A DNA stretch of 64,000 bases. Origin: Massospora cicadina (Eukaryota; Entomophthoromycota; Entomophthoromycetes; Entomophthorales; Entomophthoraceae). A program made the position numbers and the translations under genes. Under the pieces are notes generated by a model, which searched no databases, was not told the DNA's origin, and saw only the letters and a list, made by a program, of their open reading frames with translations. Within the stretch, counting starts at the first letter, position 1, and the number at the start of each line of letters is the position of its first letter. Shown here in pieces: positions 56,034 through 64,000 of the stretch. The stretch covers positions 107,616 to 171,615 of the forward strand of contig JAKSZP010008025.1 in assembly GCA_022478985.1 (NCBI GenBank). Direction: 5' to 3'.

Positions 56034-57174
56034 AGATATACAATAAGTTTTACTTTTATAGAGAAATAGTAAGGGGTCAAAAATGATATATAGAGATAGT
56101 AATATTTAATAAAAGTGGGAAAAAGAGCCACTTAAAAAAATTCACTAATTTTTTGAGGGGAAAAGAGCTGAGGGTAAAGTTTTTGGGAAAAAAGAACTTA
56201 ATCAAAAAAAATTTTGTGAAAAAAGAACCTCCTTTAAAAAACTCTAAAAAGTATGAAATAATTTGAGAAATTAAGCCTACTCAATAAAACCCTTTTTTGA
56301 AGTCAGCGCCATATTTTAACTGACTTATAATAGGTATTTATAATTTATATACTCAGTACTACTTATTCTAAGCTGCTTATAGTTTACACTTGGACCCAAT
56401 CCAGACATAATATATAATTTGTATTTTTGAGCAAAAATCTATAATTCAGTTTAAGATATGGCACCAACTTCATTAAAGGTTTTATTGAGTAGACTTATTT
56501 TAGTTATCAGATTGGTTTTAAAATTTAAATATATTTATATATACTCTATTCATTGATTCAAATCTATAAATTGGTGGGTAATTTTGGCTAACAAGTTAAT
56601 TTTAAATTTTTAAATATTTTTATATATACTCTATCAGTGGATCAAGTCTATCATGAAACTAAGCTGAAACTGATTCCAAACGGAATTTTAGACAAGGATT
56701 AAGTAAATTGGCTAACAAGTTGATTTTAAATTTTTAAAAAATTTTATATATACTCTATCAGTGAATCAATTCTAATTCTATCGTGAAACTAAGCTAGACT
56801 GATACCAATCCAAATTTTAGGCAAGAATTAAGTAAATAGAACAAGCTATATTTATCAAATCTATTGGAAATCAAAGCTGAAAATGATTTTAATCAGAATT
56901 TTAAACAAGAACTAAATAAATAGAACAAGTTATATTCAAAGGCAAATTTTAGCAAGATAATTATTTAAGCTCACTTCAGTTTGAGCCTCTTGCTACTAGG
57001 TAAAGTTGAGTCCATTTTTTAGTCTATTTATCTCAAGATCTACACCACATAAATACAAGGTGAGATGACTATAACTTATTGAAACCTTACTAACAACCTA
57101 AACTAATAGATTTATTATTCTGTTATCACTATCAATAAAAGTTTTATTCAAAAGCAATTAATTTTTTAGTTATC
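56034..57174. repeat. AT-rich region with ~122-bp repeats
   Basis: 'tatatatactctat' recurs at about 56535, 56622 and 56745, and 'ggctaacaagtt' at 56587 and 56709. No gene, RNA or element boundary seen. Confidence 0.55.
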
Positions 57175-57189
57175 ATAAGGTTAAAATTC

Positions 57190-57482
57190 AAGGGGGTGGA
57201 AGGTTCGGTAGGGCATACGGCTACCAACCTGAAGGTTGCGGGTTCGATTCCCGCCCTTCGCACATCGATCAGGGTGCCAGCTGAAGGAAGCTATTGGCGG
57301 TTAGTAGGTATAATAACACGAAAACCTTACCCCTGACGTAACCAGAAAAATCCGACGATCCGGAGGTGAAAAAAACTTTCTACGACAGAGTTGACCCTGC
57401 TCAGGTTTCATGTCGATACTTTCTTCCTCTATTTTGGTAATGTCCATCCCCTGGTCGGCTTGCCTCAAATAAATAAAATAAA
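57190..57482 (+). mobile_element. SINE family S3, full length
   Basis: The 293-bp element is flanked by an exact 15-bp duplication, ataaggttaaaattc (57175-57189 and 57483-57497). The tRNA-like head has GGTTCGGTAGGGC (box-A region) and GGTTCGATTCC (perfect box B) at 57240-57250. The 3' end, GGTCGGCTTGCCTCAAATAA, resembles S1 and the half-LINE tails. Confidence 0.92.
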
Positions 57483-57501
57483 ATAAGGTTAAAATTCCTT
57501 A

Positions 57502-57718
57502 GGAACTTTGGGTAGGGGATGACTATGACTGTGTTGGCATTGCGCACCAATGTCCCAAAATGAGATAGCAAATTAGTAAGGTGGTCCATATAGTTTCTGG
57601 CCTATCATACACCATGCATGGAGATTTTCTGGGTTTTATCTCCTTTCCCATTAATTCAAATCCCCTTCATCCTTCATCAGTGTGGTATTGTCCCCAGGTC
57701 ATCCCACCTTAAATAAAA
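57502..57718 (+). mobile_element. SINE family S1, copy 4 (5'-truncated)
   Basis: Starts at the post-tRNA body (GAACTTTGGGTAGGGGATGA), so the tRNA head is missing. It is flanked by aaggttaaaattcctta (57485-57501) and aaggttaaaatttctta (57719-57735). Its target is the 3' duplication of the neighbouring S3 SINE. Confidence 0.85.
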
Positions 57719-58082
57719 AAGGTTAAAATTTCTTAAATTCTTTTCATAGATTCAAAGCTTACCTTTTGCTAATTGGATATCAAGATTTTGTTAGCAGAGC
57801 AACTTGAAAACATCCAATCTAGCTTTACAGTCCCCACTCTTGCAAAATAATAGCAATTAGAGATATATGGAGTAATAAAGGTTTGTTAAAATTAATTCTC
57901 TAATTCTATAATACTATTTATTAATTCTATAGATGATTTGACATCAAATAATTTAGTTTAATTATTATATAAAGGCATTTAAACTTACCCACAAATTATA
58001 ACCAATAAAATACATATAATTTAAGCTTCACTGATGAGCTTGACATTAATTATCAATATATATTGATTTCATATACAATATT

Positions 58083-58100
58083 TTTTTTAGTACTAGATGG
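58083..58100 (-). mobile_element. Ultra-short LINE tail without clear duplication
   Basis: Minus strand CCATCTAGTACTAAAAAA. I see no direct flanking repeat, unlike the other copies, so it may have come with a small deletion. Confidence 0.65.
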
Positions 58101-58189
58101 AAGCTTTTAACAATATTAATGCATAAATAGCTAGCATATTTTCTAAGTAAGCATATCTGCTTTTAATATATAGATAGACTCTGTATTAT

Positions 58190-59010
58190 AATATGTAAAT
58201 AGTTCAAAGCATTAATTATTTTAGGGATGATACCCCTGCTTAAATTACATAACTATATTTTTAACTCAAAGGTAAGCACTTTAATAGTTTTTAGTTATTT
58301 TGGTAAAATATTTACTGTTGTTTTCACTAACCGCATAAATTACAGAAAATATTTACTGGATTGTTGTTTTAATATCCCCACTTAAATTGCAGAATTATAA
58401 TTTCAACTTAAAGGTAAGCATTTTTTAGTTTTTGGTTATGTATTATATAGAAGAAAGGTTCTCTAGATAGATGTTTTCATTACCCTCACTTAATCTACAG
58501 AACTATAATTTCACTACAAAGTAAAGTACTTTTTAGTTTTAAGCAATTAAGATTTAGGGAAACATTCACTAGATTGTTGTTTTGATTATCCCTACTTAAA
58601 TTCCAGAAGTATAATTTTGATGCAAAGGTAAGTACTTTGTGTTTTTGGTTATTTAGGATTTAGGAAAATATTTACCAGGTTGTCATTTCTATTATCCATG
58701 CTTAAATTGCATTTTATAATTTTACTGCATAGGTAAGCATGTTAAGAGTTTTTAGTTAATTAAAATTTAGCAAAAACATTCTCTAGATTAATGTTTTATT
58801 ATTCTGCACTTAATTTGTATAATTATAATTTCAATGCAAAGATAGACACTTTTTAGTTTTTAGTTATTTTAAATCTAAGAAAACATTTACGGGATTGTTG
58901 TTTTTTTTAGTACTAGATGGTTACTGGATTGTTGTTTTGATTATCCCCACTTAACTTGTAGAATTGTGATTCTAATGCAAAGTAAGCACTTTTTAATTTT
59001 TAACTATTTA
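58190..59010 (+). repeat. ~106-bp array with micro-exon-like 21-nt cassettes
   Basis: Seven units have a pyrimidine/AT lead, TTAAATTGCAG or a variant, then a 21-22-nt segment of the type AATTATAATTTCAATGCAAAG, then GTAAGC or a variant. The segments end near 58271, 58413, 58521, 58627, 58732, 58841 and 58982. Those at 58393-58413 and 58607-58627 have both an AG acceptor and a GTAAG donor, as does 52947-52967. Whether any is spliced cannot be told from the sequence. Confidence 0.6.
58905..58920 (-). mobile_element. 16-bp ultra-short LINE-tail insertion
   Basis: Minus strand CCATCTAGTACTAAAA. The flanks ttacgggattgttgtttt (58887-58904) and ttactggattgttgtttt (58921-58938) form an 18-bp duplication with one mismatch. 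It lies in the last repeat unit of the array. Confidence 0.88.
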
Positions 59011-59940
59011 TGAAAAATATTCACTAAATATTTATTTTTATTAGTTTATCAGTAAAAAGTAAATTTAGTTAATGGTTTTTAGATTTTTGATCCCAGTGAC
59101 TATTTAAATATAGGGAGTTATATTGATCTTATTTTTAGGTAAGATGTTTATTGTTTTTACTTATTGTTTACTATATAGAGCTATTAATTATTATGTTTAA
59201 TAGAAGTTTGTTTTCAGTATGATCATCTATGATCTAAATTGTTCATTGTTATCTTTTCAAGGTAATTTTTTAATAAGTATACTTATTTTCTACCAGATGT
59301 TTGTTTCCAGCATGATCATCTGCAATCATCTGAAATGATTGCAACCATCTTTTTAAGATGAGTTTTGATTCTTATTTGGTAACGTTTTAGGAATTTGCTG
59401 AGTTTAATTTCAGCATAAAATATTGTAATTTTATGTGTTTACTAACATCATCAGAATAAATTTTTAATATTTTTATTTAATCTAATATAAAGTAGTAGTT
59501 TTGCTGATTTTGATTTCACCATAAACTGTTACCATCTAAATATTTGCTAATATCAATATATAGGTAAGTTTTAAAATTTTTTAATTGATCTGCTATAATA
59601 TATCAATATATGAATTGCTTATTTTGAGCTGTGATAGATTGGTGGCATATTAAAATTATGCTTAGTTTTCTCCAGGTTTTAATATTCTAACAATTTAATC
59701 AGTATAATAATAAATTTTGGAGAATATTGCCTCTATTCTATTATGGCTATGTTAAAGTGTTTGCTCTTTTAATATTTGGCTTATCCTGATATCTATTTCT
59801 TTAATTCCTAATATACATTACCTAAAAATAACCTTATATAATTATATTTAATCTGCACTAAAACACTTAGTCTTATTAATATACTCAGTTTGCTTAAGTT
59901 TGTGAGCTTAAATTATATTATGGAGTTTTTATTGGAGTTA

Positions 59941-60260
59941 TACTACTATTTTCCCAGCCACAGTCAACAGCAAAGCTGTTAGTCTGAGTGGCACAAATAA
60001 TATTTTTATAGTATTATACCATACTATCTTAAGTATTTTTGACCTTAAATATTGCTCAGAGTTATATTTTATTAGTAATAAGTTAGCTCATAGGCCACAA
60101 GGGCAACAGCAAAGCTGTTAGTCCAAGTGGCACAACTGATAGTTTTTTTCAAGGTAAATGGGGCTTAGAATGTAGCTATGGCACAGATACCAGAAAGAGG
60201 TCACCAGCATAGCTGGTGGCCAAATGGAGGCTATGCCAGTGAGAACTTGTCCAAACCCAC
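59941..60260. repeat. Two-unit hairpin array ending block 2
   Basis: AACAGC-AAA-GCTGTT hairpins start at 59966 and 60105 (139 bp apart), with the same flanks as the array at 54111. CACCAGC-ATA-GCTGGTG follows near 60198-60214. Confidence 0.8.
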
Positions 60261-60837
60261 TATCAAAGCTCTGAAGGGGTACATAGAAAAAGGTGCACAA
60301 AATGAAGTTCCTAGCTATATAGGTAGAGGATTCAAAATAAAAATATTTAAATTATACTACACTTTCTATCAATTTATTTTTATGATATATTTTATATTAT
60401 ATTACAGTTTATTATACTATCTGTTAAAACAGTCCAAATACATTTGTGGTGATTTTGGTCAATTGGGACAATAGGGTTTATTTTTTTTATTTTCTCGCTT
60501 TCTGGCATTCAATAATTTGTTATTACTCACATTTGGGCCCCATGAGAAACTCAACTGAATCATGCTGGGCGATGAACATGTTAAAGTGGCTTATATTAGG
60601 ATGGTCTTGACCTCTCTCTTTGGCATAACTTGATATAATTAAATAATTTAAATCAAAGTAATAAATGTGGACATTGCTTATCTAATAAATTATAGTCATC
60701 TGATAGCATTTTCAGGTGAGTAAGCTCAGTGAATTGACCAAATTTTACTACAAGCAGTGGCAGGAAAGGTATGTAATCTTCAATATTACAAACTGAGCAT
60801 GTGCAAAGAATAGTTTAAATTTAACCATGATGATAAT
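60261..60837. other. Intergenic AT-rich sequence
   Basis: No gene seen. The open frame at 60178-60474 spans repeat and low-complexity sequence and is not convincing. TTTTCAG|GTGAGT lies at 60709-60721. Confidence 0.4.
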
Positions 60838-61911
60838 TTAAATTTATTTGAGGTAAGCCAACCTGGGTATGGACATACCAAAAGCTCAAAGAGAAAACAA
60901 AGCCTAAATAAAATGAAATGCCCATAGAGCATAATGAAACAAAACCTAAACAAAATGAAATACCCATAGAGCATAACAAAACAAAACCAAACAGAAACAC
61001 ACCAACCAGGTGGGGAAGTGTCAAACCACTAATAAACCATGGTGGAGGGGGGTTAGAGGTGGATCATTACTAAAACAAAGATATTGTCTGACTCTGACTA
61101 CTGCAGAAAGCAAAGGCATGGGGACATCCACATGGTGAGGTTTGATATGGGCAAAAACAGGGTCAGTTGATACAAGTTGGGCTGTTCAGAGGGCCTCAAA
61201 ATATTTAGTGAGGTGGTGCTCAGCAATCATACAGTGTTTAGGTAGTGAGGGCATCATTTCAGCTTTTCAGGGGTTATCTGATCATTGCAGAGAATAAAAT
61301 ATGTACATTTACAAATGGCCTTTACAGCTCCATGTGCTGCTTTGTACAACCCTGATATTTTAGTCTAGGTGACATAGGGGAATGCTGGGAGAAAGATGAC
61401 CTTGGGTAAACTTGAGATCAGCGGGCAGACAGCTTGAAGATTGGCATCCCAGAGTTTAATATTTTAAGGGGAGGATGCTGTAGCAACAGCCAGCTGGTGT
61501 TCACTATGGAATGGTCCAACATTTGTTTTAGAGATATATCACCTGGGGTTATATTGAGTATTAAAATTATAGTTCAAAATTTGACTAAAGTCAATTTCAT
61601 TGGGGGAGGATGGAATAATTATACCTAATTCATCAATCTTGTCCAATAGTTCCCAATAATTTAGGTTGAATTGTGATGGGTTGGGGTCAGCCTGATCCAC
61701 ACATCAACCTCGTGAATATTGATTCAAATTTACATATGAATTTGGAGGTTGAATTGGGAGAATTGGACAAAACTGAAAAATCTTTAGAAAAGGCGATTGT
61801 AGGTAAAGATTTGAAGACCCACAAATGAGGATTGATCCAGTGTATCAAACAACTGGTGTCCTGAATCCTCTTAATGGTCATTATGTGGGATACAGGACTT
61901 TCCTGAGCCAC
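60838..61911 (-). mobile_element. Half-LINE, second copy (5'-truncated)
   Basis: The 3' end on the minus strand reads CCCAGGTTGGCTTACCTCAA then ATAAATT, as in 37441-39370. It shares 'accaaccaggtggg' and 'tggtttgatat' with that copy at matching positions. ORF1 C-terminal remnants run upstream, for example 61911-61687 and a frame near 61450-61370 with CPLISSLPKVIFLPAFPYVT. It has a tandem duplication of about 60 bp near 60905-60985. No endonuclease or RT is present, and no target duplication was found. Confidence 0.68.
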
Positions 61912-62096
61912 AATTTAGATGTCTCTTGAAAGCCAAATTTAGGGGTTTTAGCAATACTTTAAACTGTCAAAAATACTTTAAAATAAGGAAACAGTAACTG
62001 CAATTGCAGTTTTGTTTTCTCAAACAAAAAAATAAAAAATTACATTGCTTGCTTTAAAATTTTATTTAAAATTATTTCAATTGGAAAACCAAAACA
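61912..62096. other. AT-rich leader with 16-bp perfect palindrome
   Basis: AACTGCAATTGCAGTT at 61996-62011 is a perfect palindrome, 85 bp upstream of the ATG at 62097. No LTR boundary could be set. Confidence 0.4.
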
Positions 62097-62477
62097 ATGA
62101 GCTCAGCAAGTGAGCTAGGCCAGGCATTGGCCTCATTTTTGGCCCTAACATGGGGTCAGGCCATGCTGCTTGCTTGTAGCATAGCTGGAACCTTGGTCTG
62201 CAAATACATTGCAAATTCTGGAAATATCGCATGGGTGAGAGGGTGGGTTTTTAGAGGGATTATCAGTAATGTGGTCGGTGACATGGCTGGTGCTGCCCAA
62301 CTCATTTGTCTCATATTGACAAGAGCCTGTGCGTTACATAAAATGAAACTCAAATACATTCCTCTCCATTGGCAACCACCACTTCTTTCTGGGGCCTCCA
62401 CAAAATGGAGAGGAATGGAACTGACATATCTTGACCGTGGTTATGGTGGGATTTTTGTTAGAATTTTTGCTGCATGA
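62097..62477 (+). CDS. Hydrophobic ORF upstream of a Gypsy gag
   Basis: This intact 126-codon frame starts MSSASELGQALASFLALTWG. It has two likely membrane helices (QAMLLACSIAGTLVCKYIA and AGAAQLICLILTRACAL) separated by a short basic loop (WVRGWVFRG), then a basic, aromatic tail. It lies directly before the gag of the element that runs to the window end. Hydrophobic frames in a comparable place occur in element G (about 31706-32050), and a similar two-helix frame lies at 46028. Function unknown; it could be an accessory ORF of the element or a captured gene. Confidence 0.5.
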   Translation: MSSASELGQALASFLALTWGQAMLLACSIAGTLVCKYIANSGNIAWVRGWVFRGIISNVVGDMAGAAQLICLILTRACALHKMKLKYIPLHWQPPLLSGASTKWRGMELTYLDRGYGGIFVRIFAA

Positions 62478-62487
62478 AATAGGATAA

Positions 62488-63228
62488 TTGTGGGGGGCAT
62501 CTGCTCAGCAAACTATAATGATCCAAGCGAAACGTAAATCTCCCACTGGCTGGGTAGCGTTATCTGTGGAGGCATTGGATAAACTTCATCAGGTAATAGT
62601 GTGGGCCCACTTCCAGGCGCAGTTGGCACAAGCGATGGGGGGATCCCCTATCATGCTCCAAATTGCTTAGGTGGTGGATGCATTACCTCCAGAACTGGCA
62701 GGATGGTTCCAAGAACTCATCAAGGAACAGGAGAGTTTGCCTAGTTCAATGGAGGAGTGTGTAGAGTTGGTCAACTGGGTGGCATGTCCAGATGAAGCTA
62801 AAGATGAGGCCTGGTCAGCATTATTAACAGTCAGCCAGGGTTGTAACTTGGTAGAGGAGTATGCGCGGGTCTTCTATCCACTGGCAAAAGCAGCACAGGT
62901 TATGGATTCCCAATCCTCAAAAATGTTCTGCAGGGGGTTGCAGCCAGATTTGCTGGCAGCCTTGGCAGCAGCGAAGGTCCAAGCCATGATGGGGGAGGAA
63001 GTGGCTTTAGCAATTTAAGTTGAGAAGCAATCAGCATTGGCACAGGACTGGTGGAAGGAATTAATGTCACCAGGGAAGGGACAGTCTCTGGTAAGCAGCT
63101 GTTCCAGTCAAGGGGGGTGGCACCCAGCCCTGAGAAACGTGGAAAATGTTCAAGGGGGAGGGTGCCCAGGCTATATGTCAAGACCTCCATCATCCAATTT
63201 GCAAGTGAAAGACTCATTTAAAAAATAA
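62488..63228 (+). pseudogene. Gag of Gypsy element I
   Basis: The frame runs from 62488 through a TAG at 62668 to 63018 with helical, capsid-like sequence (VDALPPELAGWFQELIKEQE, DEAWSALLTVSQGCNLVEEY, MFCRGLQPDLLAALA). 'L-EYARVFYPLA' and 'KMFCRGLQPDL' match the usual 'V-EYA-xF--LA' and 'F--GL-P-L' pattern of Gypsy capsids. The C-terminal part to 63228 is Gly/Ser-rich; no zinc knuckle is clear. Confidence 0.75.
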
Positions 63229-63238
63229 ATCACCTACT

Positions 63239-63499
63239 TTGCTTTATTCTCATCTGTTTATCCCTGTAGAGATGCACGCGGATGGGGGAATGGAGAGGGC
63301 CATGACCCTAATTGATGCTGGGGTGGAAGAAAATTATATTAAACTGGCATTAGTGGGGCTTTTGAAGTTGCAGGTGCAGGAAGGACTGGTGGTGGTTTTT
63401 GCAGATGCCACACAAAGGGTGCCATCATGGCATGTAAAACCCTTCAGTGAAGGTACAGCAAGCCCCATTTGGGTTTTGGATGCAGTTTTGTGCAATTGA
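63239..63499 (+). pseudogene. Protease of Gypsy element I
   Basis: MTLIDAGVEENYIKLALVGL corresponds to the Gypsy protease start 'LIDSGASxNFI'; Ala replaces the Ser/Thr after Asp. A hydrophobic beta strand follows, ending WVLDAVLCN before a stop. Confidence 0.75.
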
Positions 63500-64000
63500 G
63501 AACCTGACCCACCCAGTAGTGTTTGGGATGCGGTGATGGCATCAGTTCAGACCACAGATCAATGTGCCTTCCAGTACCATAACCTTGTACCCAAGAAGGG
63601 ATCCACTGATGAGGTGGAGGATGTTGGTGGGTGACCAAAAGTTAGTGGGGCCTCAAACTCTGGGGGCTATGCAGAAGGGAGGCTTACCTGCAGAATACTA
63701 AGACTTTGTGGGGGTCTTTGGGCCCAAAAGGGATTTATTATTTTCCCCCACTGGGCCATTCACAGTTTCTTCCATTTCAAAGATGGGTCAGAGCTTCCCC
63801 ACAGATGCCTAGTGTACCCGCTGAATGAATGAGCCAAAGCCGCATTAGAGGATCATGTACATCCCATGTTGAGTGAAGGCTTGATCAAGCCATCAAAATC
63901 CACCATGATATCTCCAGTGCTGCTAGTGCCCAAGGCAAAATTATTATGGGTAAAGGATTTAATATTTAATGATCCTTTCCCAATGCCCTTAAAATTTTTT
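63500..64000 (+). pseudogene. RT N-terminus of Gypsy element I (continues past window)
   Basis: Shifted frames give a connector and, at about 63800-63990, YPLNE, ALEDHVHPMLSEGLIKPSKS, ISPVLLVPKAK and LIFNDPFPMPL. These match the 'YPL----A-VDEWI-E-L-KGFI-PSTS-SPVLFV-K' entry to Gypsy RT. The rest lies beyond 64000. Confidence 0.75.

Larger units (their letters stand above)
57890..59940. repeat. Block 2 of the duplicated AT-rich segment
   Basis: Counterpart of 52600-54110 in the same orientation and order. It differs by carrying the seven-unit cassette array at 58190-59010 and two LINE-tail insertions. Confidence 0.65.

Noticed and set aside
57190..57265. A functional tRNA gene
   Set aside because: The A-box fit and cloverleaf are poor, and the sequence continues as a SINE bounded by target duplications.
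60178..60474. 98-codon plus-strand frame
   Set aside because: It begins in the hairpin repeat and ends in a Tyr/Phe/Ile run from AT-rich DNA; no domain.

Overview
The window is AT-rich, intron-containing nuclear DNA from a eukaryote, most likely a fungus with a large, transposon-filled genome. The only host-type gene I can name is a receptor-L-domain, GPI-anchored cell-wall protein of the Ecm33/Sps2/Pst1 type with a 38-bp intron, a family known from fungi. Together with the repeat load this would fit an early-diverging lineage such as the Entomophthorales, but that placement is a guess.

Layout. 1-1470: end of a Ty3/Gypsy element and flank. 1491-6819: a complete but decayed LINE on the minus strand, bounded by a 20-bp target duplication. 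7264-41730: one minus-strand Ty3/Gypsy element (C), flanked by perfect 5-bp duplications (gggtg), that has been expanded from about 6.6 kb to 34.5 kb by nested insertions: a 515-bp LINE 3' end, Gypsy elements D, E, F and a chromodomain Gypsy G, and a solo G LTR that itself carries an ORF1-only half-LINE. E and C belong to the same family (net lengths 6605 and 6609 bp) in opposite orientation. Further insertions sit inside E, F and G.

41736-46617: SINE, a pogo-type MITE, AT-rich repeats and two small undefined reading frames. 46618-48576: the Ecm33-like gene, with frame breaks. 48885-57718: three tRNA-derived SINE families with precise target duplications, scattered among AT-rich tandem repeats. 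52600-55080 and 57890-60200 are two related blocks, each ending in copies of a ~140-bp hairpin unit; the second holds a ~106-bp array whose units look like 21-nt micro-exons between splice-like signals. 60838-61911: a second half-LINE copy. 62097-64000: a plus-strand Gypsy element running off the window.

The most unusual signal is a set of 16-48-bp insertions ending in the same LINE tail (CCATCTAGTACT followed by A's), most with a 13-18-bp target duplication. They appear to be retroposition products reduced to almost nothing but the 3' end. Nearly all coding sequence here is retrotransposon-derived and broken by stops and frameshifts, so most entries are typed as pseudogenes.
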